Shown here: in pieces, positions 13,035 to 24,460 of the stretch
Layout: each line of letters begins with the position of its first letter
How positions within the stretch are numbered: the first letter of the stretch is position 1
Assembly: GCA_001683735.1 (NCBI GenBank)
Contig: LUGG01000033.1
Coordinates: forward strand, 408,037-472,036
DNA from: Grifola frondosa
Taxonomy: Eukaryota > Basidiomycota > Agaricomycetes > Polyporales > Grifolaceae
Direction of reading: 5' to 3'
Length of the DNA: 64,000 nt
Made by a program: the position numbers and the translations under genes
The notes under the pieces: generated by a model
The model's database searches: none
The model's input: the letters and a program-made list of their open reading frames with translations, nothing else
What the model was told of the DNA's origin: nothing

Positions 13035-13934
13035 GGTCAGAAACAAGGAGCGAAACGCGGACATTGCCGACTTCAAGTTCGTAACCACCACTGCTGTGGC
13101 CCACCACTTGCTCAATCTCAATGTGCACGATAGCGTGGTCAGTGTCTACGACAAGTCACTTTCGACCTCTTTCGAGGACCGCGACCAGCAGCTGGCGACT
13201 CGGACAACAGCGAACCCAGATATGCGAAGGTTATCACGCGACCTCTCGTGCGATCGTGGACGCCCTCGAACTGGGGCACGGCCTCGCATCAATAGCTTTC
13301 AATAGTCTATATACATCCGTACCGTCCGTGCGACCTGCAGCGGACAGCCATCTCATACCATTAACCGGCCATATTTTTCTGATTGTCGCGCCCGGCGCCG
13401 TCCTACGTTCGAATGGCCTCTGGTCGCATCTTTCCTTCGCTCTATTGTGCCCTCAATCTCAAGTATTGAAGATACGATAATGGCAATGTTCCAAGACAGT
13501 CTTTGGCCATTTTGTTGCCGCTTCTCGCCGGAGTTTGTCTTGTCTTTGAGCACACTCTGCACGTCGATCTTGTTGTTAATGTTTCTCGTTATTCTTCTCA
13601 AGTATAATGCAGCATGCTCCTCACGCGGACGCCCTTCGGATTACTGAAACTCACCTGCGGCGCAACTCGGACATGACCTTGTGCTTCTAACGCACGAACC
13701 CGCGCTAGTGACTCAGACGTCTTCGAAGAAGATGTTCAGCAAATCTACCGGAAAGTCGAGAAGTAGAGACATGCTGCATACATCGGAAGTCGTCACCCAT
13801 CAGACTGTCTCCACGCCTGCTCAGCGTCCAATGGCGGTCGCGCCGGGCAGCAGAGTCGAGTGCGGCGCAGCGTATAGCCTATTCACCCGCGCCCGGCTCG
13901 TGAGAGGTTGCCATGTAGCCTCATGTCCCTTGCT
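13035..13934 (-). other. Weakly coding minus-strand stretch, possible small exons
   Basis: Between the coiled-coil ORF and the ORF at 14093 the minus strand holds short open pieces such as SLARVRALEAQGHVRVAPQ (near 13690) and RREAATKWPKTVLEHCHYR (near 13500). They could be later exons of the mitochondrial-type ORF upstream, but I could not build a convincing spliced model. Confidence 0.2.
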
Positions 13935-14093
13935 TCATGTTTCGCACTCGCAGCCTATCTGCGCGGGTGGCAGGTTGCCTCCACGAATGGCATTGGTCGC
14001 CGTTCCTTCCCGCGCCGTGGCGTACATACGACTGGGGACGGGCCTTGTCAGACCTTGTCGCGTCCGAGCCACCTCCAGAAAACGGTGCATCAT
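13935..14093 (-). CDS. Short ORF with mitochondrial-presequence character (probable first exon)
   Basis: Minus-strand ATG 14093 opens 52 codons beginning MMHRFLEVARTRQGLTRPVP, followed by SRMYATAREG. Arg-rich and acid-poor, with an R-M-Y-A-T sequence like fungal mitochondrial presequence cleavage sites (seen). Most likely a first exon whose donor lies near its end; downstream exons are unresolved. It is close to and divergent from the FAD monooxygenase (14302), so the two may share a promoter. Confidence 0.3.
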   Translation of the reverse strand: MMHRFLEVARTRQGLTRPVPSRMYATAREGTATNAIRGGNLPPAQIGCECET

Positions 14094-14301
14094 AATAAAT
14101 AGGGATGTGCCGGCGCAAGATCAATCTCTTTGGGTCGATCGTCGATCACAGCTAGCGGGACCGTCATAAGCGGAACATCCTTGATTTACCCTCCTCGCTT
14201 TCGCCCGTCCTGTTATCTGCTCTCTCGCTATATAGATCCCACTCGCTCGCAAAGCTTATTTCCCACCTTCCTCCTGGACAACCTCTTCTCTCCCGGCCAT
14301 C

Positions 14302-16200
14302 ATGGTACGCTTTTCTCTCTCCTTTCACGATAACCATCCTGATAGACATCAACCCAAATCCCCGCTACTTTACCATCTGTAGCGCGCACCCGATTTTTTG
14401 CCCATTGATTTCGTGGTCATCGGTGGAGGTATTGCAGGCCTCACGTCTGCCCTGGCTCTCACTCGGGTGGGACACAAGGTAACAGTACTGGACGATGGAA
14501 CTTACGACTACGTGCGGTGTCTTGTCGATTCCCGTGATCGCATCGGCCCCGCTCATCATGCTGGTAGACTCCTCTCGCAGGCGGGTGCAGAATCTCTCCA
14601 AATACCACAAAAATCTACTACCGCTGGGGGCTCGAAGAGAAGTTGAAGAAGGTAGCCATAAAGTCTGAGGGTGTGCTTTACGCACAATGTGAGTCTGAGC
14701 CTTGGTCTATGCTTGTCCCCGCTATTGACAGCTATGCAGATTGACTCTGGCTCGTTCATCGGGTCGCATGACTGGGAGGAGGAATTCTTGAACGAAACCG
14801 GCGGAGATTTTCTCTTGATGCATGTACGTTTTCCAAGCTATCTCCCAAGTAACGCTCTCTCACCCGCCCGAAGTACTCCGATCTGCGGATAGTCCTGCAC
14901 GATGCCGCAGCTGAGCACGGTGCCGACCTTCGCAGCCTCTCACGCGTTGTATCCGTCAACGTCGATCCTGAACGCCCATCCGTTACGCTCGAATCTGGCG
15001 AGGTGCTGTACGCAGACGTTCTCATAGGCGCGGACGGTATCTCGGGCGTGTGTCGCCCGACGGTCATGCGGGATGCACAGCAGGAAGATCCATTGGTATT
15101 TACAGACATGATGTTGTATAGGTGAGCACAACTTTGCGCGAGATACTATAGCGATTAACTGTTGCTATAGCGTGGTTATCCCCGACACCGTGGAGATCCC
15201 TGATCAGGACACCGCCATACATATGAAGCAGACGGTATGTTGACTTCTCATAGCTTGCTCTCGATTCTGAACCCCCCCTCGTAGGGAAAAGTACTCACAT
15301 GGATCGGCGAGGATTATGGGATGATGGGCTTCCCCCTTGTGAGTGTCTCTGCCGTCCGGTTCGTCTAAAAGACACTTGGAAGATAAACAAAGGCCAGACA
15401 GGGTGGAACACCTGAATTCGGCCTCTTTGTATATGCCCCATGTCCCGGCAACTGCACGATCGAGAAATTGGAAGTTGGACGGGCGAGGCTAAAAGAGGTG
15501 CTCAAAGACTGCGAGCCTCGGTACGTCCCAACGTCTCCAAGTGGCTCCACCCACTGACCATTCCCCCCTGGCTGCAGATTGCAGGCGCTGGCAGATCTGG
15601 CGTCGTCCGTCGCGTCGGTGCCCATGTATGAAAAACCACATCTTAACGACTGGGTGCACCCAAATGGTCGTCTGTTAGTCATTGGCGAGGCTGCCCACCC
15701 CCTTCCTGTGCGTCCTGTAGCGCGCTGACTCTCATTGTTCTCACACCTGTCTGCAGCCTGGTTCTCTGTACGCGCTGAATATGGCTGCGGGCGATGCCGC
15801 CGCACTAGGGCGCATTTTCGCACACCTACACCGAAAGAACCAGATCAAGAGCTTCCTCAACGCCGTGCAAGAAATTCGCCAAAAGCGCATCGAGGTCGTG
15901 CAGAAGACTGCAAATGGCAATATCTTCGCTGTGTCACTCCCCCCAGGCATCGCAGAGGCGCGCGATAAGAGCCTGCGTGCCAAAGCGGCGGCAGGTGTGA
16001 AGGCCCTTGGCACCTCCTCCACCTATCTCGAAATGCAGAAGGTAGTCGAGGACATCTTCGCGTATGATCCCGAAGATGAGGCCGACGACTGGTGGATCCA
16101 GTGGGGGCTCACGCAGGAGCGCGCTACGCGCGTGGTCACCAAAGGAGAAGCCGCCATCAACATCAACGTCAGCGAGGACTTGGAACGGCTATCACTGTAG
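14302..16200 (+). CDS. FAD-dependent aromatic-ring monooxygenase (salicylate hydroxylase-like)
   Basis: Class A flavoprotein monooxygenase family, cytosolic, using NAD(P)H and O2 on aromatic-type substrates; substrate unknown. The start codon is an exon of its own: ATG 14302-14304 is followed at once by an intron (14305-14382). The next exon reads RAPDFLPIDF and the Rossmann motif VVIGGGIAGLTSALALTRVG. Then come CRISPNTTKIYYRWGLEEKL, SMQIDSGSFIGSHDW, IGADGISGVCRP (DG motif, near 15030), a variant of the GD motif reading GEAAHPLPPGSL (near 15690), and a C-terminal helix-rich part ending NINVSEDLERLSL. In the GD motif the usual Asp is Glu. About eight introns; intact as spliced, though the intron near 14540-14587 is uncertain. 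Confidence 0.87.
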
Positions 16201-16948
16201 CGGCCTCCAGTATTATTCTCGCTTCTTTTCGACTATCCCCCCGGGCTGTACTATCCGTCTATGACCATCGGTATCTTAACATATTAGCACCTGTTTCTTT
16301 TTGTTTTTTGGGACTCGAGGTTCAAGGCTCGTCTCTTTGTCGCGTCGTGTTTTGCTCTTCGTTTCGTATTCATGTTTTGCATATGGAAAACAATTGCAGC
16401 GGTTGGCATTGCAACCACAGGATGTACCCAATATGTTTCACGCATAATTGCTTTCCTTTCGGACGTCGGCGGGTGCTCTGGTCAGATTTCGGGAGCTCGT
16501 ATGACGCGCGAGTATACTGAACTTGCGAACCAAGTGCCGCGTGGTGGCCTTGAGGCTCGCTTCTACTAAGATGGCCAGGAACCACTCTATCGGCATATCA
16601 TATAGAGCCCGCCACACACTAGTAAGCTGAAGTCATCGTACTTTTGCCGAGGGGTTTGAGGTTGCCTCTCGATAGATTGGCAATCATCCTGGTGCATGAA
16701 GAAATCTTTTGCCAACCGGCAAACGAGTGCTACCAAACGCGAGGGCGGGTCAACGGGACCTAGATCCCATTTGACCGCCATCGGGAGTCTGCAAACGTTC
16801 GTACGGGCTGTGCGCATGTGGACTAGGAATTTTGAAGGATAGCGTGGGATGTCCATGAAAGTCGCATTTGCCAAGACCATGGAGTATCATACAACCACAC
16901 ACCTGCTCCGGCAATAGAATACGCACGACGATCTGTACCGCCTGCGAG
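16201..16948. other. Convergent intergenic region (3' UTRs)
   Basis: Holds 3' ends of the monooxygenase and HbrB genes. Open frames on both strands lack family features and look like chance ORFs. No RNA or repeat seen. Confidence 0.4.
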
Positions 16949-18958
16949 TCATCCATGTCTTCGCCACCCCTCCGCAGCAGTCGCATCTGCCTTCATACCG
17001 ACCATCCGCTCCACAACCGCCTATGAAGATCGTCAGCGCTCGGTGTGAGCGTACGCACGGGGTGCACATACCTGCGCATGGTCCCAGTCCATCGCTTCCT
17101 CTTCCTCTTCCACCACATGATCCTCTTCGCGCCCCGCGCCGAGCCCCCATCCGCCAAAGCTCATGCGCGTTGTCTCAGGATCCGGACTCCTACCATACGC
17201 TTGCAGTCAGCAACTGCCTCTAAAGCGACAACATGCAGTATACGCACCTGAGCGATTCAAGTAGCTCTTTGTCACGTTCGCGCCCCGGATCGGCGAACGT
17301 GACGCGCGGCGTCTCTAGGTCTGCCTCATTTTCCGCGCTCCCATTCGATAGTGGCCGACCCTCTGCACCCTCGGAGCGCACGCGCCGCACTACGCTGGGG
17401 GTACCTACCCGCTCTTTCTGTGCAATGCGTCCACGACGGTCGCGTGGGAGACCTGCGGACAGGAACGATGGCGCGCCGGTGGGGACAGTCGGGGGTCGGT
17501 GTTTTTCGGGAATTTGTTGAGCTAACGGGGCGCGTAGGGCACGCAGGAGAGGATGTGGCTTCTGCTTGGTGGGTTGTGGCGGCGGTGCGGTGAGTGAGAG
17601 AGCGGTGGGACGCTGCGAGCGCTGCGAGACGAGGACAAGCAGCCTATGTGGGAGGGTATATTAGCAGGAACTACGATGCGAAACCACGAAATTACATTTG
17701 TTGGAGGCGGGGCTGAGAGGTGGTATATTCTTGAGGTAGAGTGAGACACGCATAGAGACGAGGAAACAGGGGCAGGATGACGCGATCGCGGAAGGCGATG
17801 AGTGCGAGTGTGCGCACGTCAATCTGAGGGCCAGATGAGAGCGAGGATAAAGAAGCTTTGGCGCTGTGCGTGCTCGCAGGTTTAGGGTGACGGTAGAGAG
17901 AAGAGAGCAGGGGATCCGTCTGCAGTGGTAGAAGTGCCTGCAATGCGGTCAGATTGCTTTCCGTGAATGGTGTGATCGACTTACTCCTTCGACGTAAGGC
18001 AGCACCTGATCCCAGAAGAAGCCCCAGATTTCGACGATGCGACCAACGAGCTTGTCGTCGTCGATTCCAGCGAGTTTCGCATTTAGAGTCACCATGCCAG
18101 AAGCGACCAGCTCTGCAGTATCGTGTTCGAGAGAGGAAATTGCCTTGCTGGGGGAAAGTGAAACGACGGCCTGAATGTGGCGTTTAACGAGGGTATTGAG
18201 GTCCTCTCTATTCTGGGTCGAGCGGTGAACGCGACATGAAGGGGAGGTCACTTACATTGGGACTTGTAGAGGCTCGCCATTGAAAAGGGTAGAACATGTA
18301 TGGGTAGATCAGGCCAAGGATCGTCAGTGGATGCAGAGAGAGTAGCGATGGAAGCGGAAGGGGCAGTCAAGGTGGTGGAAGAGGCGGTGGAGAGAGACGG
18401 GCCAAGGTGGGCGAGTGTGCCGAGGCGATGCATCTCACGCGAGACAAGTTTGGAGTCATAGGTGCGCGTAGAAGCAGGCTGGGCGGAAAGTGAGGACGGA
18501 GGGTACGGAAGAGATAAAACATACCTTGGAGGGGAGATGTGAGCCTTTGCGGTGGTGGCAGAAGAGGTAGCCATGGGAGTGGGAGAGGTTAGAGGATCGC
18601 GAGGGATGGAAGAATCAGCGCGAGAATGGCTGCGGGCAGGGAGAAGCTGGGGAGGGATGGGCGAGGCGCGCTGGATGGAAGCACCCGCAGAAGATGATAG
18701 AATCTCGCCTAGGAAGCCCAGTCTCTTAGCTGGGTGGTCGCTCCCAGAGCGGAGCGGGCTGATAGCATCGCTCAAAGTCGTGTTCAAAGTCGTGTTCGAA
18801 GTCATGGTCGACGTCGTGGGCGTGTTTGAGGTCGTGTTCGCCGGCGTTGCTCGAGGCGTCGCGTCCCCCTGGCTCGATGACCGACGTCGCTCCGGCGTCT
18901 TCATCAAACAGTTGCTTTCTTGTGAAGATCTGCGGCTATGCGCTGACCGACCTGCCAT
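16949..18958 (-). CDS. HbrB/Bit61-like TORC2 subunit
   Basis: HbrB-domain proteins (yeast Bit61/Bit2, animal PRR5 relatives) are subunits of TOR complex 2, controlling polarity and hyphal growth. ATG 18958 starts a long Ser/Thr/Pro-rich, likely disordered N-terminus. The domain follows in split exons: DLNTLVKRHIQAVVSLSPS, then IVEIWGFFWDQVLPYVEG (the hallmark block, near 18000), ALLPLQTDPLL, and DVRTLALIAFRDRVILPLFP (near 17790). After it comes a basic/Ser-rich tail with ETPRVTFADPGRERDKELLE, an acidic VVEEEEEAMDWDH stretch and a last exon AVVERMVGMKADATAAEG ending in a stop at 16949. Six or so introns; no disruption seen. It is head-to-head with QRI7. Confidence 0.83.
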
Positions 18959-19124
18959 GTACTGCTTTCGAGCGGGTAGTCAACGAAGAGAGTCTGGCCA
19001 ACAAGCAAAGACGGGAATGATGGGCGCGGACAAGGAGTGTCGACGCGACGCTGGGCGTGTAGCGCTTAGCAGAGTGTTGGGCGCTTATTAACCCATCCAG
19101 GCGCCTGAATGAATTTCTTCGAAC
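18959..19124. promoter_or_regulatory. Bidirectional promoter HbrB / QRI7
   Basis: Only 166 bp separate the two ATGs, so both promoters must lie here or overlap the 5' UTRs. No TATA box is clear. Confidence 0.55.
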
Positions 19125-20681
19125 ATGCAGCATGCCCTCTCCGTCCGCCACACGCTGGCGTCCCCGAGACACCTCTCCCTCCTTGCTCTCAACTACCGCC
19201 GCACGAGCCATGCATGTCATAGGAAATTCACCGTTCTTGCACTCGAGTCTTCCGCCGACGACACTTGCGCTGCGGTCGTTACTTCCGACCGCAAAATCCT
19301 CTCAAATGTAGTAATCAAACAAAATTCATAGTACGTACCCATCTATAGCTCTAAGCATTTCCTTCATTGGATCCTCTCGAAGTCATGAGTCCTATGGTGG
19401 TATACAGCCTTACGTAGCGATGAGCGCGCATCAGCAAAACATGGCAGGTAACTTCTCATCTCTCTGCCAGACCTATACTTACATACCTTCTCAGCCAGGC
19501 GCTGTCCGTAAAGCTCTAACCGAAGCTAACATGGACGTGACCAACGTTGACGGCATCGCATTTACTCGTGGCCCCGGTATGCTTCTCATGTGCTTCTATT
19601 TTTCCTCTACGTGACTTTCCTCACATAGGTATGCCGGGCTGCCTTGGTGTCTGCTCCAATGCTGCCAAGACACTCGCTTCCGCCCTCGGGAAACCAATCG
19701 TTGGCGTACATCATATGGTACGCCTTCAGTTCGTGTTCCCAATCACTCTAACCTCGTTCGTACAGCATGCCCATGCACTCACTCCACTTCTCACCACCCC
19801 CCTTGACGCCCTCCCTGTATTCCCTTTTCTCACTCTTCTCATCTCTGGAGGCCATACGCTTCTCCTTCTGGCCAATTCCCCCACCTCCTTCCATACCCTC
19901 GCAACATCCCTCGACGAGAGCATCGGCCGCGCCTTCGACAAAATGTCCCGCACGCTCGACCTACCTTGGTCCGCCCTCGGACCGGGGGCCGCTCTCGAAC
20001 AGTTCTGCTTACCCTCAGAAGATGGAGTGCGCGAGGAAGATGTTAGAGATGCCACGGCCACCTTCATCGCCCAGATCCCCCGTCCTGTGCCCGGACGCCT
20101 CACCTTCTCTTACACCGGCCTACGCTCCAATGTCACTCGCCTCCTACAAGAGCAGGAGTCCCCCACTCCGTCAACCAGGCGTGCTCTTGCGCGTGCATTC
20201 CAGACCGCAGCTGTGCGCCAGCTAGAGGACAAACTCATGATGGCATTACGACAGTGCGAAGCGCGTGATATCGCTATTCGCCATGTCGTCGTCAGCGGCG
20301 GGGTTGCGAGCAACATGTTCCTACGCTCGAGGTGCGTGCTCATCGTTATTTCTCTGAGTCAGTATTTTTCACACCCAACGGGCGACAGATTACGCCTGTG
20401 TCTGGATGCTGCAAGTCCCGAAACACGTATCGCCCTGGTCTTTCCTCCACCCGCGCTTTGCACCGGTATGTATCCCGACTTATTCGCATCCTCTGACTGC
20501 AGCATTGAATGCTCGGTTTCTAGACAATGCAGTCATGATTGCGTGGGCATCGATGGACCGCTTTCTTTCAGACAACACCGACGACTACACGATCGACATA
20601 CGCCACAAGTGGGACATCGAGGATCTCACAAAGGAGGCAGATCCATACAAGTGCAACTACACCGCACATTTATGTACATAA
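19125..20681 (+). CDS. QRI7: Mitochondrial tRNA N6-threonylcarbamoyladenosine transferase (Qri7/OSGEPL1)
   Basis: Qri7 makes the t6A37 modification on ANN-decoding tRNAs in mitochondria. The first residues are Arg/Ser/His-rich without acids, fitting a presequence. Then FTVLALESSADDTCAAVV (ASKHA nucleotide fold), SYGGIQPYVAMSAHQQN, GIAFTRGPGMPGCLGVC, and the metal-binding His cluster of VGVHHMHAHALTPLL, assembled across an intron near 19715-19766. LLISGGHTLLLL, SIGRAFDKMSRTLDLP and VVSGGVASNMFLRSR follow. The last exons give the C-terminus (AVMIAWASMDRFLSDNTDD, then the stop at 20679-20681). Family motifs are complete; about five introns. Confidence 0.9.
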
Positions 20682-21180
20682 TGTATGACGGAACGAGATA
20701 AACCTACTACATGGGCACATTGAAAGGATTGCGGTTCTTCCAATGAAGAGATACCATGCCACATTCATCATTCGCGACAGTACGAAACATTTGGTGGGAG
20801 AAGATCAACAAATGTAACACTCAGTTGACATCACGGTCGAACAAGACACATCTTTGACACAACAAAAATGCCCATATCGCGAAAATAACCGAAAAAGAAA
20901 ATTAAGGGAAAGTCCACGGTATCTATAGAGATAAAATATACTGAGATAAGATAAGATAAGAAAACATCCAAAGATAATCTTTGACATTAGTTACGTGTGT
21001 CGAAGTGATCGTTAACATGGATGACACGCGTGAGGTAAACGTCGGTTACGAGAGATAAGAAAGAAGTCGGACGATGGGAGATATGCGAGTAAGCAAGTTG
21101 AAGCATAGGATAAGAAAGAATTGGTTGGAGGTGATAAGCGTCAGTAAATGCGAGGTTTAGGATGACGTCGATAGGGAATA
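20682..21180. other. AT-rich downstream flank of QRI7
   Basis: No gene seen. Contains short GATAAG runs (near 20945-20965). This is where base composition starts to fall toward the AT-rich accessory region. Confidence 0.35.
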
Positions 21181-21885
21181 TATTTGTTACGTGAGTTAGG
21201 GGTGCCCGAGCGAGCGAAGCGAGCGAGGGAGGCTGAGAGAAGGCAAAAGGAAGACCTTTGTACGAGGAGTGTACAAAGGGGCTTTCGTCGTTGGACTCAT
21301 CAGCCTTTTGCCTGAGAATATATACCTGTGGGAGTTAAGGGCAGGCCTTCTGCCGCTTGTTGATGGGACCTAATGACTCGCCACTGAACCGGAAGTGGTG
21401 CCATGGAGGGACGCAGAGCACGATGAAACGTGGTACGATCTCCCGCACGAGACTCCCGCAAAGCGGCGGTGGTCGGAACCCACCAGCGAATTATAATTCG
21501 CTCTGGAATCGTATGATCGTACGATTCCCATAGTATGCAAAACTTCATTCGTTGCTTTTAATACACATGACGTACCGTGTGAACCGGCTCAACGTGCCGG
21601 TCTATTCTTACATGAATGATGTCATGCCGAGCGGGCCGAAGGCCCGCTGACTCAAACATGCTTACTCATCTTAGCGTTTCCGTCAAGACAAGCGCCTATA
21701 GCGTGAGAATTAGCTCGTGTTACTAGCGCCCCACGTGACAATGCTAGACGCCTACCCATGGGTAAGCGCCAGCGGCACGTGCATTGGCGTCTTCACCTGG
21801 CCTAATCACGTGACCCTTCCAGAGAGTCTAGGAATCACGTGAGTATGTCATGTGACTTTATGAAGTCTCGTGCCGACTAAGGCAC
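21181..21885. repeat. Palindrome-rich segment
   Basis: Many perfect inverted repeats in about 700 bp: AGGCAAAAGG (21241-21250) with its complement at 21304-21313, enclosing CCTTTGTAC (21255-21263) with its complement at 21271-21279; an 18-bp palindrome at 21485-21502; arms GGAATCGTA at 21505-21513 and 21520-21528; arms AGCGGGCC at 21630-21637 and 21641-21648 with a GAA loop; TACCCATGGGTA at 21753-21764; arms CGTGCC at 21869-21874 and 21881-21886. No ORF of note. It could be a repeat-element end or a structured transcript; identity unknown. Confidence 0.6.
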
Positions 21886-22320
21886 GCTAAGTTTATACTC
21901 CTGGGACTGATCGATCAGTCCCGGCAGGCGCACAGACGCAGTGGCGCGTCTGTCTCCTTTTCTGGACACTTTCCCACAGACGCACCCTTTGTCAGCGCAG
22001 ACACACCCTCCAAAAGGCAATATTCTGACAGACGCAGTCATTGGTCAGCAGACGCACCATCTTTGTCAGCAGACGCACAGACGCATCACCATATATGGTC
22101 ATAAGGGTTGTGACCTTTTCTCAAAATATGCCTCTCAAAATATGTGACATGAAATCAAGGTGTCAAATTCTAAGTGTCCATTTTGTTTTACTGGCATCGC
22201 CAGTAAAATCATGATCTTCAATAAAGAAACAAAAAGCTTTCAAAATTGAAGTGAATATTGTTTGTGATTTTATTGGCATTGCAATAAAAATGCACAAAAC
22301 AAATAAAAATACTGTGACTG
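21886..22320. repeat. Family A repeat copy 1 (AGACGCAC unit)
   Basis: Starts CTAAGTTTATACTCCTG, followed by a perfect 20-bp palindrome at 21903-21922. Then come many AGACGCAC/CAGACGCA words, CCATATATGG, a GTCATAAGGG-TGTGACC block, and the inverted repeat with arms TTTTACTGGC and GCCAGTAAAA at 22186-22208. Best-preserved copy of the family. Confidence 0.75.
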
Positions 22321-22329
22321 TATTTGAAC

Positions 22330-22720
22330 CTCCTAAGTTTATACTCCTGACAGTTATTGATAATCATCGGCAGGCACACAAACACAGTGGCATGTCTGTC
22401 TTCTTTTTTGGACCCTTTCTCACAGACGCACCCTCCAAAAGGCAATATTCTGACAGACGCAGTCATTGGTCAGCAGACGCACCATCTTTGTCAGCAGACG
22501 CACAGACGCATGGCCATATATGGTCATAAGGGATGTGATCTTTTCTCAAAATATGTCTTTTAAAATATGTGACATGAAATCAAGGTGTCAAATTCTAAGT
22601 GTCCGTTTTGTTTTACTGGCAATGCTGGTAAAATTATGATCTTTAATAAGACAACAAAAGCGGTCAAATCTGAGGTAAGTATCATTTGAGATTTTACTGA
22701 CATTGTAAATAATCAAATGA
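22330..22720. repeat. Family A repeat copy 2
   Basis: Same order of blocks as copy 1. The initial palindrome is degraded; AGACGCA words lie at about 22425-22510; the TTTTACTGGC inverted repeat lies at 22611-22633. Confidence 0.7.
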
Positions 22721-22879
22721 CAGATGTAACACTGTTGTAACCGTAGATAAATCACAAATGTGGAAGATATAGCCAAATGATTAGCAGTGTAAAAAATTTA
22801 AATTCAACCATGGTTGGCACTGTCATGTTACTTTTCTTACATATATAGTATTGAGGTGGCGACATCAATGTTGTAGAAC

Positions 22880-23370
22880 AAGTCGAGCAGGCAAATTGTA
22901 AGTGTATTTCTTGAACTACTTTTGGATCAGAGCAAAAGTAGTGTGACAGAAAATGACTTTGCAGAAAAATCAGATATATTTGCTAGCTACTTTCTAGCCA
23001 GACTGAAAGTAGTTTGAGGGTCCACCTTTTCAGATCATGGTGAGTATGCTCTCACTACTTTTGAACTGGTCTCAAAGTAGCTGACATGAAACTCAGGCTA
23101 TTAATAAGTCTCAGGTGTGTATCATAATCATACTTATGTAAGTGTCTTTCATAAACTACTTTTGAATCAGTGCAAAAGTAGTCTGATAGAAAATGAGTTT
23201 ACAGAAAAATCAGGTATGTTTTTGCTAGCTACTTTTGAGCCAGACTGAAAGTAGTCTGAGGGTCCACCTTTTCAGATCAAGGTGAGCATGCTCCCACTAC
23301 TTTTGAACTGGTCTCAAAGTAGCTGACAAGAAACTCAGGCTATTAAAAAGTCTCAGATGTATATCATGAT
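22880..23370. repeat. Family B hairpin array, copies 1 and 2
   Basis: Two tandem units of about 235 bp (22880-23115, 23135-23370). Each holds three inverted repeats: CTACTTTTG with CAAAAGTAG (22916-22924 and 22933-22941 in the first), CTACTTTC with GAAAGTAG, and CTACTTTTGA with TCTCAAAGTAG. Related copies lie further on. Confidence 0.7.
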
Positions 23371-23479
23371 CATGCTTATGTTGACCATCCATGGTCATAT
23401 CATTTATTGTAGCTTACACTAGTGTTGATCAACAGATACATTCTGCAAGAGGAAATATACACATAGTGCATCAATATTG

Positions 23480-24090
23480 ATCAGCAGGTCTACAGATGCA
23501 TTATCATATATGATTATAAGGGGTGTAATCTTTTCTAAAAATATGTCCGTGAAAATATATGAAATGAAATCAAGCTGTCAAATTTTAAGTGTCCATTTTG
23601 TTTGATCGGCATTGTCAGTAATATTGTTATCATTGATGAATTGAGTTGAAGCTGTCAAATATATTATTGAGTGAAGTCCTAAGTTTATACTCCTGGGAAT
23701 GATAGATCATTTCCAGCAGGCGCACAGATGCAGAGGTGCATCTGTCTCCTTTTCTGGACACTTTTCCACAGACGCATCCTTGGCCAGCACAGACACACCC
23801 TCCAAAAGGCAATATTTCAACAGACGCAGTCATTGGTCAGCAGATGCACCATCTTGATCAGCAGGTGCACAGATGTATCACCATATATGGTCATAAGGGG
23901 TGTGACCTTTTCTCAAAATATGTCTTTCAAAATATGTGACATAAAATCAAGGTGTTGAATTCTGTGTCCATTTTGTTTTACCGGCATTGCCAGTAAAATC
24001 ATGGTCTTTGATAAGGAAACAAAAAGTGGTCAAATTTGAAGTAAGTATCATTTGAGATTTTACTGACATTGTAAATAATCAAATGACAGA
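23480..24090. repeat. Family A repeat copy 3 (with a partial copy in front)
   Basis: A partial copy (23480-23675, ending with a decayed inverted repeat at about 23601-23624) runs into a fuller copy starting AAGTTTATACTCCTGG near 23680. The inverted repeat lies at 23976-23998. Confidence 0.65.
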
Positions 24091-24229
24091 TGTAACACTG
24101 TTGTAAGCATAGATAAATCACAAATGTGAAGACACAGCCAAATGATCAGCAGTGTAAAAAAATTGAATTCAACTATGATTGGCACTGTCATGTTGCTTTT
24201 CTTACATACATAGTATTAAGGTGATGACA

Positions 24230-24460
24230 CCAATGTCATAGAACAAGTGAAGCAGACAGACTGTAAGTGTATTTCTTGAACTACTTTTGGATCAGAGCAA
24301 AAGTAGTGTGACAGAAAATGACTTTGCAGAAAAATCAGATATATTTGCTAGCTACTTTCTAACCTGAGGGTCCACCTTTTCAAACCAAGATGAGCATGCT
24401 CTTACTACATTTGAGCTGTCTCAAAGTAGCTGACATAAAACTCAGACTATTAAGAAGCCT
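24230..24460. repeat. Family B hairpin array, copy 3
   Basis: Same unit as at 22880, shortened in the middle: CTACTTTTG / CAAAAGTAG near 24280-24307, then CTACTTTC without its partner arm. Confidence 0.6.

Noticed and set aside
16587..16880. 97-codon minus-strand ORF between the monooxygenase and HbrB genes
   Set aside because: No domain and no intron; lies in the shared 3' region where chance ORFs are expected.
21181..21885. Solo LTR of a retrotransposon
   Set aside because: No clear TG...CA ends with a matching target duplication, and no primer-binding site or pol fragment next to it; the palindromes are not typical of LTRs.
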